Assembly (NCBI GenBank): GCA_018821435.1
Contig: JAHJME010000044.1
Location: 1 to 64,000, forward strand
DNA from: Alphaproteobacteria bacterium
GTDB lineage: Bacteria; Pseudomonadota; Alphaproteobacteria; Caulobacterales; Caulobacteraceae
Direction of reading: 5' to 3'
DNA: 64,000 bases
Under the pieces are notes generated by a model. That model did not search any database and was not told the origin of the DNA. It was given only the letters and a program-made list of their open reading frames with translations. Shown here one piece after another: positions 8,767-16,871 of this stretch. A program made the translations under genes and the position numbers. Within the stretch, counting starts at the first letter, position 1, and every line of letters starts with the position of its first letter.

Positions 8767-8912
8767 TCTTCGGGTCGTGCCGCGGAGGTCTAGACCACAC
8801 ACGCACCCGTCGACGCCCCGCCGAAGCGGATCGTTTTCAGGGTAATCGTAATGGTCATGAGCGCGGTCATCGCCGCGCCTGTAGCTGGCGCGGGCGAGAC
8901 TGTAAAGCGGCG

Positions 8913-9332
8913 CTAGTTGGCGGCGAGGCCGCGGTGAGCGGAGTCGACCGACCAGATCTTCTCGATGTTGTAGAAGCTGCGCACTTCGGGCCGGAACAGG
9001 TGGACGATCACGTCACCGGCGTCGATCAGCACCCAGTCGGCGCTGGGCATGCCTTCGATCCGGCACTTGCCGTAGCCGGCGTCCTTGAGGGCGCGCAGCA
9101 GGTGATCGGCCATGGCGCCGACGTGGCGACCCGAGCGGCCCGAGGCCACGATCAGGCCGTCGGCGACGGGACTCTTGCCTTTGATGTCGATGAAGACGAC
9201 GTCCTGGGCCTTGTCGTCATCCAGGCGGGCGAGGATCAGATCCTCGATGCCATTATTGCGGCCTGAGAGATTCAGCGAGGTCGCGGCGTCGGCCGGGGCC
9301 TCTTGCGCACTAGGCGCAGATTCAGCGTTCAG
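8913..9332 (-). CDS. rsfS: Ribosomal silencing factor RsfS, apparent CTG start
   Basis: The frame encodes the complete RsfS domain. It runs from IEDLILARLDDDKAQDV through the conserved DGLIVASGRSGRHV block and IEGMPSADWVLIDAGDVIVHLF to EKIWS. RsfS binds L14 on the 50S subunit and blocks subunit joining during starvation. No ATG, GTG or TTG precedes the domain. The nearest upstream stop is only 9 codons beyond an in-frame CTG at 9332. That CTG has a good ribosome binding site (AGGAG, about 9 bases before it), giving 139 residues. Starting at the internal GTG (9149) would remove the first strands of the domain. It lies downstream of nadD, its usual partner. Confidence 0.85.
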   Translation of the reverse strand: MNAESAPSAQEAPADAATSLNLSGRNNGIEDLILARLDDDKAQDVVFIDIKGKSPVADGLIVASGRSGRHVGAMADHLLRALKDAGYGKCRIEGMPSADWVLIDAGDVIVHLFRPEVRSFYNIEKIWSVDSAHRGLAAN

Positions 9333-9446
9333 CGGGGTAACTCCTCTTGTCCTCGCCAGCCGATCTTATCACAGGACTGACGCGCGGTCAGCCGCTGTGA
9401 CCGGACATCGCGCCGCGAGGCTCCGACCGTGCTCTCCCGGGCGCAG

Positions 9447-10097
9447 TCAGCGCGGCTTGCGGGCCCGCAACGCCGTCGAAGACTGGAAGTTGAACCGCCC
9501 GTACAGGAACACCCAGGCCGGGGTTTTCGCGCCCGGCAGACGGAACGCGGCCTGGGTCGGCAGGCGGAAGCGGGCGAAGCGGATCGCCGCCGGCGAGAAG
9601 CGGCTCTTCAGCGAGATCCAGGGCCGCGAGACCACCGCCACCGGCACCTCGTGCATGATCTGGGTCCAGCCCTTCCAGCGGTGGAAGGTGGCCAAGCTGT
9701 CGGCGCCCATGATCCAGACGAAGTGCACGCCCGGAAAACGGGCCTTCAAAGCCCGGATGGTGTCGATGGTGTAGCTGGAGCCCAGCTTGGTCTCCACCGC
9801 CGAGACGATCATGCCCGGCCCATGGGCCAGGGCCTTGGCGCCCGCGATCCGCTCGGAGAGATCGGCGGTCTCGTGGCGCGATTTCAGCGGGTTCTGCGGC
9901 GAGACTAGCCAGATCACCCGGTCCAGGCCCAGCCGGCGCTTGGCGGTCTCGGCCACGTGGGCGTGGCCGTCGTGCGCCGGGTTGAACGAGCCGCCGTAGA
10001 GGCCGACCTTCATCCCCGGAGCGAGGGTGAACCCGAGGCGCTGAGCGCCGGGCCGACCGGCGACGGGCGCGCGGCGCGCCGGACCTGCGAACCACAT
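9447..10097 (-). CDS. nadD: Nicotinate-nucleotide adenylyltransferase
   Basis: The nucleotidyltransferase core begins KVGLYGGSFNPAHDGH, containing the GSFNPxHxGH ATP-binding motif. It continues through WLVSPQNPLKS, SSYTIDTI and WIMGADSLATFHRW. It makes deamido-NAD from nicotinate mononucleotide and ATP. Two starts are possible: ATG at 10097 (216 residues, 8 bases after the proA-like stop) and ATG at 10013 (188 residues, right before the core). Neither has a strong ribosome binding site. The longer form is kept because short N-terminal extensions before the core are common in related NadD proteins. rsfS follows after about 114 bases. Confidence 0.92.
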   Translation of the reverse strand: MWFAGPARRAPVAGRPGAQRLGFTLAPGMKVGLYGGSFNPAHDGHAHVAETAKRRLGLDRVIWLVSPQNPLKSRHETADLSERIAGAKALAHGPGMIVSAVETKLGSSYTIDTIRALKARFPGVHFVWIMGADSLATFHRWKGWTQIMHEVPVAVVSRPWISLKSRFSPAAIRFARFRLPTQAAFRLPGAKTPAWVFLYGRFNFQSSTALRARKPR

Positions 10098-10105
10098 GCC
10101 GGGCG

Positions 10106-11674
10106 TCAGCCGACACGTGGCGGGGTGGCGACGCCCCCGCGGTCCAGATCGAGGTCGGTCTGGCGCACCCGGGCGCGGACGGTGAACACCCCGTCGCCCG
10201 CCAGCACGCCGCCGCGGGCGAACAGCCGGCCGTTCTCCCAGTTGGACAGACCCAGCTCCGGCCGGTTCAGCGCGTACTGGCCGTCGACCCAGCGGGTGAA
10301 GCCGTCGCCGACGAACGGCGCGTCGATGGTGGCGTAGAAGCGCTCGTGCGCCGCCGCGTCCTCCGAGATCAAGGCGGCGGCGAAACGGGGACTGAGCGCG
10401 TTGAACAGCGCCACCGCCTCGGCCACGTCGGCCACGATCTTCAGGCTGACCTCCGGGGTCTCCTCCCACTCCCACTCGCGGCCCAGGTCGGCGTCGGCGA
10501 TCGGCTCGGCCCAGGCCTCCTCGACGGCGCCCTCGGCGCGGATGACCGTGGTGCGCGCGGTCCTCCAGCGGTCGGGCAGCCGGCCGATGTCGGCCTCGGC
10601 GATGTGCAGCTTGCAGCCCTGACGCCGCTCCCCGGCCCGCTCCAGCGCTTCCAGGAACACCGGAACCAGGTCGTCGGCGCGCTCGCTGACGATGCAACAG
10701 ACGTTGAGCGTGTTGCAGACCTTGCGGTCCAGCGAATGGAAGACGGCGGCGTGGAAGCGGTCGGCGTCGGCGGCCGCGTCGGCCACCATCCACGCGCCGC
10801 CCGTACCGTGCAGGCTGACCGGCGTACCGGCCTGCCGCGCGATGGCGCCCAGTTGCGACACCGCCGGGCCGGAGCCCCGCGCCACGGCCAGCGCCAGCCG
10901 CGCGTCGGCGAACATCGCCCAGCCGGCGGCGTGAGCGGCGCTGTCGACCAGCACCGCGGAGCCCTCGGGCAGGCCCGCTTCGGCCAGGGCCGGGTCCAGC
11001 GCCTCGGCGACGATGGCGCGGGCGGTGCCCAGCGCGTCCGAGCCGATGCGGAAGACCACGGTGTTGCCCGCCCGGATCACCCCCGTGGCGTCGGCGAAAA
11101 CGTTGGGGCGGCCCTCGAACACGAAGCCGGTGACGCCCAGCGGCGCCATGACCTGTTCCACCGACCAGCCGTCGTGACGCACCGTCTCCAGCACCCGCCC
11201 ACGCGGCGGCTCGGCGTCGCGCCAGGCGCGCAGGCCGGCGACCATGTCGGCGCGCATGGCGGCAGAGGCGGTCAGGCGGGTGGTCGAGCGGCCCCGCGCC
11301 TTGGCGTTCTCCACGTCGGCCGCGTTGGCGGCGGCGATGGCGGCCCAGACCGCATCGTCCTCCAGCTTCCCGGCGAAGGCGTCGAAGAAGGCGGTGACGG
11401 CGGCGTCGGAGACCTCGCCCATCCGCGCGAAGGCCGCGGCCGCGCGGCCCACGGCGGCCTCGGCGGCGGCGTGCTCGCGGGCGGGAATGTGCAGCAGGTC
11501 GCCGGTGTCCTGCACGACCACCAGCCGGTCTCCGGAGCGGAACGCGTTGGCCAGCTCGGGCGTCACGTAGGCGACACGATCACCTGCGAAAGGAATGGCC
11601 TGGCCGGGCGCGAGCGCTTCCAGCCGTCCGGTCCGGACGGGTAGAGCCGCGCTGCCTGACGAGCTGCCGTCCAC
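10106..11674 (-). CDS. Atypical glutamate-5-semialdehyde dehydrogenase (ProA-like)
   Basis: 522 residues, about 100 longer than typical ProA. An aldehyde-dehydrogenase core is visible: VMAPLGVTGFVFEGRPNVFAD, the ProA-like GNTVVFRIGSDA loop, and the catalytic Cys in VCNTLNVCC. A C-terminal region follows with WEWEETPEVSLKIV and FVGDGFTRWVDGQYAL. The first about 65 residues are an extra small domain containing RSGDRLVVVQDTGDLLHIP. The GTG start at 11674 is the only plausible early one. Position just after proB, with a 60-base gap, argues that it converts glutamyl-5-phosphate to the semialdehyde for proline. Divergence from standard ProA makes the exact substrate an inference. Confidence 0.8.
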   Translation of the reverse strand: MDGSSSGSAALPVRTGRLEALAPGQAIPFAGDRVAYVTPELANAFRSGDRLVVVQDTGDLLHIPAREHAAAEAAVGRAAAAFARMGEVSDAAVTAFFDAFAGKLEDDAVWAAIAAANAADVENAKARGRSTTRLTASAAMRADMVAGLRAWRDAEPPRGRVLETVRHDGWSVEQVMAPLGVTGFVFEGRPNVFADATGVIRAGNTVVFRIGSDALGTARAIVAEALDPALAEAGLPEGSAVLVDSAAHAAGWAMFADARLALAVARGSGPAVSQLGAIARQAGTPVSLHGTGGAWMVADAAADADRFHAAVFHSLDRKVCNTLNVCCIVSERADDLVPVFLEALERAGERRQGCKLHIAEADIGRLPDRWRTARTTVIRAEGAVEEAWAEPIADADLGREWEWEETPEVSLKIVADVAEAVALFNALSPRFAAALISEDAAAHERFYATIDAPFVGDGFTRWVDGQYALNRPELGLSNWENGRLFARGGVLAGDGVFTVRARVRQTDLDLDRGGVATPPRVG

Positions 11675-11734
11675 GTATCGGACCCCATTTGCTCAGACTG
11701 AGCCTTACTCCCTACGCCCCCAGGCGGAAGGCCG

Positions 11735-12874
11735 CTAGCCCGAGATCGCGATCCCGGCGTGGGCAGCCAGCGCAAGATCGTCGGCGTGGACCAGCGGTCC
11801 GGAGGTGTAGCCCAGCGCCGCCTCGATGGCCTCGGACTTCAATCCGCAGATCCGCGCGGCGTGGCCGGACTCGTAGCGGACCAGCCCCCGGGCGATCTCT
11901 CGGCCGTCCGGATCCAGCACCCGCACGCACTCGCCCTTGTCGAACCGGCCGTCCACCGAGCGCACGCCCGCGGCCAACAGGCTCTTGCCCTTGACCACGG
12001 CGGCGGCGGCCCCGGCGTCCACCGTCAGCGCGCCGGCCGGCGACAGCGAGCCGCCGATCCAGGCCTTGTAGGCGGCGCGCGGCGTGGTCGCGGGCTCGAT
12101 CACCGTGGCCGGCGCTCCGGCCTCGATGGCGGCCAGCGGGCCCGCGCGCGTGCCCAGGGTGATGATGGTGGCGCAGCCGGCCTGGCTGGCGATGCGCGCG
12201 GCCTCCAGCTTGGTGGCCATGCCGCCGGTGCCGACGCCGGCCTGGGCGTTCGCGCCCCCGGCCATGGCCTCGATCTGTGGCGTCAGGCGCGCGACGCGGG
12301 GGATCAGGGTCGCGGTTGGATCACGGCGCGGATCGGCGGTGTAGAGGCCCTCCACGTCGGACAGCAGCACCAGGGCCTCGGCGCCGACCAGCTGGGCCAC
12401 GCGGGCCGACAGCCGGTCGTTGTCGCCGACCCGGATCTCCTCGGTGACCACGGTGTCGTTCTCGTTGACCACCGGGATCACGCCCAGGCCCAGCAGGGTC
12501 TCGATGGTGGCCCGCGCGTTCAGCCAGCGGCGCCGCGTCTCGGTGTCGTCGCGGGTCAGCAGCACCTGGGCGCAGGCAAAGCCGTGCGGCCCCAGCGCCT
12601 CTTCCCAGGCCCGCATCAGCGCGGACTGCCCGGCGGCGGCGGCGGCCTGTTTCTCGGGCAGGGTCAGCGAACGCTTGCCCAGGCCCAGCCGGCGGCGGCC
12701 CAGCGCCACGGCGCCGGACGAGACCACCACCACCTGCTGGCCCCGCGTCCGCAGGCGCGCCAGGTCGGCGGCGACGTCGGCCAGCCACGCCCCGTGCGCC
12801 GCCCCGTCCGGACCGACCAACAGGGCCGAGCCGACTTTGACGACGATCCTGCGAGCCGCCGTCAGTTCGCTCAA
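11735..12874 (-). CDS. proB: Glutamate 5-kinase with PUA domain
   Basis: 379 residues. The amino-acid kinase domain opens with RRIVVKVGSALLV and includes VVSSGAVALGRRRLG, VNENDTV, GDNDRLSARVA and the GVGTGGMATKLEAA nucleotide-binding loop. A C-terminal PUA domain occupies about residues 280-370 (GALTVDAGAAAAVV to LVHADDLAL). This is the usual bacterial ProB layout. It phosphorylates glutamate, the first step of proline synthesis, with feedback by proline expected. Its ATG overlaps the obgE stop by four bases (ATGA), so translation is probably coupled. Confidence 0.96.
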   Translation of the reverse strand: MSELTAARRIVVKVGSALLVGPDGAAHGAWLADVAADLARLRTRGQQVVVVSSGAVALGRRRLGLGKRSLTLPEKQAAAAAGQSALMRAWEEALGPHGFACAQVLLTRDDTETRRRWLNARATIETLLGLGVIPVVNENDTVVTEEIRVGDNDRLSARVAQLVGAEALVLLSDVEGLYTADPRRDPTATLIPRVARLTPQIEAMAGGANAQAGVGTGGMATKLEAARIASQAGCATIITLGTRAGPLAAIEAGAPATVIEPATTPRAAYKAWIGGSLSPAGALTVDAGAAAAVVKGKSLLAAGVRSVDGRFDKGECVRVLDPDGREIARGLVRYESGHAARICGLKSEAIEAALGYTSGPLVHADDLALAAHAGIAISG

Positions 12875-13908
12875 GGCCGCCAGTCCTCGGGCGGGGCTGC
12901 CTCGGCGGCCAGTTCGCCCTTCTGTTTCTGCACCAGGGCGAAGGCCTCGCGCAGCAACTCGGTGACGCCTTGGCCCGCGAAGCCGGAGATCCGGCGGACC
13001 TTCACGCCTGCCGCGGCCTCCAGCTCAGCCGCCTTCGTCGCGATCGTCTCGTCGTCCAGGGCGTCGATCTTGTTCAGCGCCAGGATCTCGGACTTGTCCT
13101 CCAGACCCTCGCCGTAGGCTTCCAGCTCGTGCCGCACGGTGCGCCAGGCCTGGGCCACGTCCTCCTGCGTCCCGTCCACCAGATGGACCAGCACCGCCGT
13201 CCGCTCCACGTGGCCCAGGAACCGCGTGCCGATCCCGGCGCCTTCGTGCGCGCCTTCGATCAGGCCGGGGATGTCCGCCAGGATGAACCGCTCGCCCAGC
13301 GACAGGTCGACCATGCCCAGGTTGGGGGCCAGCGTCGTGAACGGATAGTCGGCGATCTTCGGCCGCGCGGCGCTGGCGGCGGCCAGGAAGGTGCTCTTCC
13401 CCGCGTTGGGAAGTCCGACAAGTCCAACGTCGGCGATCAGTTTCAGGCGGAGCCAGATGGCCAGTTCCTGGCCTTCCAGGCCGGGGTTGGCGTGCATGGG
13501 GGCCTGGTTCACCGGGCCCTTGAAGTAGGTGTTGCCGAAGCCGCCGTTGCCGCCCTTGGCCAGCATGACCCGCTGGCCCATCTTGTCCATGTCGACGATC
13601 AGCTCCTTGTTCTCGTCGAGAACCTCGGTGCCGACGGGGACCTTCAGCACCACGTCCTCGCCGTTGGCGCCGTGGCGGTTGCGGCCCATGCCGTGGACGC
13701 CGGTGCCGGCGCGGAAGTGCTGCTGGTAGCGGTAGTCGATCAGGGTGTTCAGCCCCTCAACCGCCTCGATCCAGACGTCGCCGCCCCGGCCGCCGTCGCC
13801 GCCGTCCGGCCCGCCGTACTCGATGAACTTCTCGCGCCGGAACGAGACGGCGCCGCCGCCGCCCGCGCCGCTCTTCACATAGACTTTGACCTGGTCGAGG
13901 AACTTCAT
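12871..13908 (-). CDS. obgE: Obg-family GTPase ObgE/CgtA
   Basis: 345 residues. The glycine-rich Obg fold spans about 1-158 (KSGAGGGGAVSFRREKF, GGDGGRGGDVW). The GTPase domain follows, with G1 GLPNAGKS, G3 DIPGLIEGAHEGAG and G4 LNKID. The C-terminal part is short, with no full OCT domain, as in Caulobacter CgtA. The protein is a 50S-associated GTPase needed for ribosome maturation and linked to cell-cycle control. It overlaps bioY upstream and proB downstream by 4 bases each, placing it in one translationally coupled run with them. Confidence 0.96.
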   Translation of the reverse strand: MKFLDQVKVYVKSGAGGGGAVSFRREKFIEYGGPDGGDGGRGGDVWIEAVEGLNTLIDYRYQQHFRAGTGVHGMGRNRHGANGEDVVLKVPVGTEVLDENKELIVDMDKMGQRVMLAKGGNGGFGNTYFKGPVNQAPMHANPGLEGQELAIWLRLKLIADVGLVGLPNAGKSTFLAAASAARPKIADYPFTTLAPNLGMVDLSLGERFILADIPGLIEGAHEGAGIGTRFLGHVERTAVLVHLVDGTQEDVAQAWRTVRHELEAYGEGLEDKSEILALNKIDALDDETIATKAAELEAAAGVKVRRISGFAGQGVTELLREAFALVQKQKGELAAEAAPPEDWRP

Positions 13909-14441
13909 CGGGAAAGGAGCCGTACGGTGAGCGCGGCGGCCAGCGACTTGATCGCGGCCCCGGGCAGGAAGGGAAGGATGCCGCTTTCGAACGCGGGGCC
14001 GGGACTCATGAAACTGGCCAGCCCCGCCCAGCCGACGGCCAGGACGATGACGTGGCCGGCGGCGAACAGGGCGGTGAGCGCGACCCAGCCCTTGGCCTTC
14101 TGCGCCCCCTGCCCGCAGACCCAGGCGGCGGCGGCCATGCCGGCCAGGAAGCCGGCGGTGTGGCCGACGACCGCCTGCCAGCCGCCCGCCCCACCCGCCA
14201 GCACCGGCAGGCCGAACGCCGCGCAGGCCAGCCAGGCGATCACCGCCATCAGCGCCAGCCGCCCGCCGAACAGCCCCGCCACCACGAACAGGGCGTAGGT
14301 CTGCAGGGTGATCGGCACGGGACCGATGGGGATCGACACCCGCGACGCCGCCGCCAGCGCCACGACGCCCGCCACCACGGCCGCCGCCTGGAAGGGCAGC
14401 GACGCGGGCGAGGACGATCGACGGGACGAGGCGGCGGTCAT
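13905..14441 (-). CDS. bioY: Biotin transporter BioY (ECF S component)
   Basis: 178 residues with about six hydrophobic segments. The BioY hallmark SIPIGPVPITLQTYALFVVAGLFGG-type region lies in the first third. GxPVLAGGAGG follows, and then a Gly/Ala-rich membrane half ending in GAAIKSLAAA. BioY is the substrate-binding membrane component for biotin uptake. It can work alone at low efficiency or with BioMN. No bioMN genes are present here. The first about 15 residues are Ser-rich and probably cytoplasmic. Its stop overlaps the obgE start by 4 bases. Confidence 0.93.
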   Translation of the reverse strand: MTAASSRRSSSPASLPFQAAAVVAGVVALAAASRVSIPIGPVPITLQTYALFVVAGLFGGRLALMAVIAWLACAAFGLPVLAGGAGGWQAVVGHTAGFLAGMAAAAWVCGQGAQKAKGWVALTALFAAGHVIVLAVGWAGLASFMSPGPAFESGILPFLPGAAIKSLAAALTVRLLSR

Positions 14442-14460
14442 TGCGGTTCGCTTATCAGCA

Positions 14461-14997
14461 CTAGGCCAACCAGACCATCATGCGGGTCGGCGCGGGCGCG
14501 CCGCCGCGGCCGGCGCTGACGCGCGGCTCGACGTCGCCGGTGTAGAGGAAGCCCGCCTTGCACAGCACCTGGCCCGAGGCGCGGTTGTCGGCGAAGTGAC
14601 CCGCCCACACCACGTTCTTGCGCCAGTCGCCCCGCGCCCAGCGCAGGGCCGCGGTCACCGCCTCGGTCGCATAGCCGCGTCCCCAGAACGGCCGGCCCAG
14701 CCAGTAGCCCAGCTCCTGCCGTCGCGGCTCGCGCTCATGGAAGCCCAGCATGCCGATGAGGCCGAACTCGCGGTGCTCGACGGCGAACACCGCGTCGGTG
14801 CGCGGGTTCATCCGCGCCACGCCGCCCACGAACGCCTCGGCGTCGGCCTGGCGGTAGGGGTACGGCAGGTTCGAGGTCATCCCGGCCACGCCCAGGTCGT
14901 TCGCCAGTTCGGCGATCGGGTTCACGTCGGCCGCCACGGGCCCACGCAGCAGCAGCCGCTCGGTGGCGACCGCGGGTCTCACATCCAGTGCGCACAT
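14461..14997 (-). CDS. GNAT family N-acetyltransferase (RimJ-like)
   Basis: 178 residues of the RimJ/RimL-type GNAT fold. TERLLLRGPVAADV begins the domain, LIGMLGFHEREPRRQELGYWLGRPFWGRGYATEAV holds the acetyl-CoA binding loop, and SGQVLCKAGF closes it. Such enzymes acetylate N-termini of ribosomal proteins or small molecules. Nearness to rpmA/rplU hints at a protein target, but that is an inference. It starts only about 35 bases after a strong terminator that follows rpmA, so it probably has its own or a read-through promoter. Confidence 0.88.
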   Translation of the reverse strand: MCALDVRPAVATERLLLRGPVAADVNPIAELANDLGVAGMTSNLPYPYRQADAEAFVGGVARMNPRTDAVFAVEHREFGLIGMLGFHEREPRRQELGYWLGRPFWGRGYATEAVTAALRWARGDWRKNVVWAGHFADNRASGQVLCKAGFLYTGDVEPRVSAGRGGAPAPTRMMVWLA

Positions 14998-15030
14998 CTT
15001 CGTACCTCCCGGCCCTCTAGCGGAGCCCTG

Positions 15031-15070
15031 AAAACGACAGCGGGGAGCCCGGCTGAACCGGACTCCCCGC
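15031..15070 (-). terminator. Intrinsic terminator after rpmA
   Basis: Reading the minus strand, a 13-base arm (GCGGGGAGTCCGG) pairs with CCGGGCTCCCCGC around a 5-base loop with one mismatch (15040-15070). It is followed by TGTCGTTTTC. It ends the rplU-rpmA transcript before the GNAT gene. Confidence 0.8.
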
Positions 15071-15086
15071 GAAAGGTCGTCTTGTG

Positions 15087-15120
15087 TCCGGTCCGCCTTA
15101 TTTGGTGAGGCGGAACCGGA
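15087..15120 (-). repeat. Second hairpin between rpmA stop and its terminator
   Basis: TCCGGTCCGCC at 15087-15097 pairs with GGCGGAACCGGA at 15109-15120 with a single bulged base, around an AT-rich loop. It lies 16 bases after the rpmA stop and just before the terminator. It may protect the 3' end from nucleases or act as a first, T-poor terminator. Confidence 0.6.
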
Positions 15121-15135
15121 GAGAGGAGGGTCCGC

Positions 15136-15411
15136 CTATTCGGCTGCGACAACCTTCTCGGCCGGGACCACCGTGGCGTAGGTTCGGTCCTTCGCCTTGG
15201 TCACGAACTTCACCGCGCCGGTCACGAGCGCGAAGAGGGTATGGTCCTTGCCCATGCCCACGCCGTCGCCCGGCCAGAACTTGGTGCCGCGCTGGCGCAC
15301 GATGATCGAGCCGGCGTTGATCGCCTCGCCACCGAACTTCTTCACGCCGAGGCGGCGGCCGTCCGAGTCGCGACCGTTGCGCGAGGAACCGCCTGATTTT
15401 TTGTGAGCCAT
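15136..15411 (-). CDS. rpmA: 50S ribosomal protein L27
   Basis: 91 residues starting MAHKKSGGSSRNGRDS, the conserved basic L27 N-terminus that reaches the peptidyl-transferase centre. RRLGVKKFGGE and GSIIVRQRGTKFWPGDGVGMGKDHTL-type core features follow. L27 helps position tRNA in the ribosome. There is no Firmicutes-type cleavable N-terminal extension. It follows rplU after 31 bases and is ended by a tandem-hairpin terminator region. Confidence 0.98.
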   Translation of the reverse strand: MAHKKSGGSSRNGRDSDGRRLGVKKFGGEAINAGSIIVRQRGTKFWPGDGVGMGKDHTLFALVTGAVKFVTKAKDRTYATVVPAEKVVAAE

Positions 15412-15442
15412 GGGTTGCTCCTGTCCTTAAAAGCCGGCCCGA

Positions 15443-16072
15443 TTACTCGGCCGACTTATCCTTCTTGGGGGCGGCGGCCTTCTTCGGCGCCGCGGCTTTG
15501 GTTTCACCGGCGTCAGCCTTGGGAGCGGCGGCCTTCTTGGGGGCCGGCGTCTTGGCTTCGGTCTCGACCGGAGCGGCTTCCGCCTTGGCGGCGACGGCCT
15601 TCGCGGGCTTGGCGGCCTTGGGCTCGGCGGTCGCCGCGGCGGCGGCCTTCAGGGTCTTCTTCGAGACGTTGAGGGTCGCGAAGTCCAGGCCACGGGCGCG
15701 GGCGTCGAGCTCGGCCTTGGTGGTCATGCTGACCGTGCCGTCCCACTTGGTCTCCTTGCCGCCGGCGGTGATGCCGGTGACCTGAAGAACCGTCTCGTGC
15801 TGGCGGTGACCGCGGGTGCGGCGATAGCCCTGGCGACGGATCTTCTTGAAGATCTTCACCTTCTCGCCCTTGCGGGTTTCGATCACGGTGGCGGCGACCG
15901 AGACGCCGTCCACGGTGGGGGCGCCGATGGTGACCGCGTCACCGTCGCCGAGCATCAGCACATCGCCGAACGCCACGGCCGCGCCGGGCTCGCCATCGAG
16001 CTTTTCGACAACAAGGATGTCACCGGGCTGAACCCGGTACTGCTTGCCGCCGGTCTTGATCACCGCGTACAT
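15443..16072 (-). CDS. rplU: 50S ribosomal protein L21 with long Lys/Ala tail
   Basis: 209 residues from ATG at 16072, which has an AAGGCG binding site and begins MYAVIKTGGKQYRV, the invariant L21 start. Residues 1-105 are the L21 beta domain, with the conserved KKIRRQGYRRTRGHRQ RNA-binding stretch. The remaining about 100 residues begin with a short conserved segment (ITAGG, LDFATLN), then a low-complexity Ala/Lys/Pro tail ending PKKDKSAE. Such tails are usual in Alphaproteobacteria. A longer upstream start (16099) would add residues not found in L21. Confidence 0.97.
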   Translation of the reverse strand: MYAVIKTGGKQYRVQPGDILVVEKLDGEPGAAVAFGDVLMLGDGDAVTIGAPTVDGVSVAATVIETRKGEKVKIFKKIRRQGYRRTRGHRQHETVLQVTGITAGGKETKWDGTVSMTTKAELDARARGLDFATLNVSKKTLKAAAAATAEPKAAKPAKAVAAKAEAAPVETEAKTPAPKKAAAPKADAGETKAAAPKKAAAPKKDKSAE

Positions 16073-16108
16073 CTTCGCGCCTTCGGAGTAGATATGCAAA
16101 ACGGAATG

Positions 16109-16132
16109 CGCCCGCAGGAAAGCCCGCGGGCG
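16109..16132 (-). promoter_or_regulatory. Inverted repeat in the rplU 5' leader
   Basis: CGCCCGC (16109-16115) and GCGGGCG (16126-16132) form a perfect 7-base stem with a 10-base loop. It lies between the predicted promoter and the rplU start, about 37 bases before the ATG. It sits near the 5' end of a leader of roughly 65 bases. It could be an autoregulatory r-protein leader or a simple stability hairpin. Confidence 0.5.
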
Positions 16133-16143
16133 AGAGGTGGGCG

Positions 16144-16171
16144 GTTATACAGCGGGAAGTCCCCGAGTCAA
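16144..16171 (-). promoter_or_regulatory. Sigma-70-type promoter of rplU-rpmA
   Basis: On the minus strand TTGACT (16166-16171) and TATAAC (16144-16149) are separated by 16 bases, followed about 7 bases on by the expected start near 16137. The match to the housekeeping consensus is among the best in the window and fits a strongly expressed ribosomal operon. Confidence 0.75.
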
Positions 16172-16302
16172 CGCCGGGGCGCCTCGAAGCGGCCAGATGT
16201 GATCACGTGATTTGCCGGCCGGGGAAAGCCGGGCCCGCGACGATCCTGAAGGCGGGCGGCTGGGTCCGCACAGCCGGCAAGACTTTCAATCCGCCGCTTG
16301 CC

Positions 16303-16653
16303 CTAGATGGGCGGCTGCCACAGCTCGATCGGGTTGCCCTCGGGATCATGGATCCGGGCGAAGCGGCCGGTCTCGGGCGTGTCCCACGCCGCGCGGGTTT
16401 CCGCCTCGATGCTCGCGGAGGCCAGCTGCGCAAGAAGGCCCGCCAGGTCATCGACCCGGAAGTTGATCATCCATTGGCGGCTGGCCGGAAAGTAGTCGGA
16501 GTCAGCCTTGAAGGGCTGGAACAAGGTCAAGCCTGCCGCCTGCTCCCAGAATCCCGTCACCCCGAGATGGGCTTCGTACCAGGCCGCCAATGCCTCCGGG
16601 TCCTTTGCGCGCAGAAACACGCCGCCGATCCCGACAACTTTAGCCATCGTCAC
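16303..16653 (-). CDS. VOC (glyoxalase/bleomycin-resistance) family protein
   Basis: 116 residues with the VOC beta-alpha-beta-beta-beta layout. It opens KVVGIGGVFLRAKDPEALAAWYEAHLGV, typical of the first strand and helix. It later has INFRVDDL and ends RIHDPEGNPIELWQPP, where the Glu is a usual metal ligand position. Small VOC proteins of this kind are dioxygenases, isomerases or drug-binding proteins, and the substrate cannot be deduced. The flanking 16073-16302 gap holds only the rplU promoter and leader. It starts about 220 bases from the next, divergent small gene. Confidence 0.88.
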   Translation of the reverse strand: MTMAKVVGIGGVFLRAKDPEALAAWYEAHLGVTGFWEQAAGLTLFQPFKADSDYFPASRQWMINFRVDDLAGLLAQLASASIEAETRAAWDTPETGRFARIHDPEGNPIELWQPPI

Positions 16654-16703
16654 ATCCCGCCTTCGTCGCGCGAAAGGCTACATCAGCCGCAAGGAGGCGC
16701 GCA

Positions 16704-16752
16704 ACGAACCCCCACTTAGGTCTCCATGGCGCCGGAAGCGGACGTTGGCGCC
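16704..16752. repeat. Degenerate copy of the CCGCTtAGGGTCGAAAGCGG intergenic repeat
   Basis: The stretch CGAACCCCCACTTAGGTCTC followed by GGAAGCGGACGTTGGCGCC resembles the consensus seen best at 19821-19856. It lies between the VOC gene and a small hypothetical gene. The remainder of 16654-16871 shows no gene. Confidence 0.45.
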
Positions 16753-16871
16753 TGTGCGGAGAGCAGGCGTTTGGACGGAGACATCGGACGGCCGAATCTC
16801 GGCGGTCGGAAATCACGAAGGTGGAATGGGTTTGATTGCAGTCCTGGAGGGCGAGCGGTAAGGCTCCGACC

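Noticed and set aside
8525..8806. Possible leader peptide upstream of asd
   Set aside because: It starts at GTG, runs far into the asd gene in another frame, and has no codon bias for aspartate-family amino acids.
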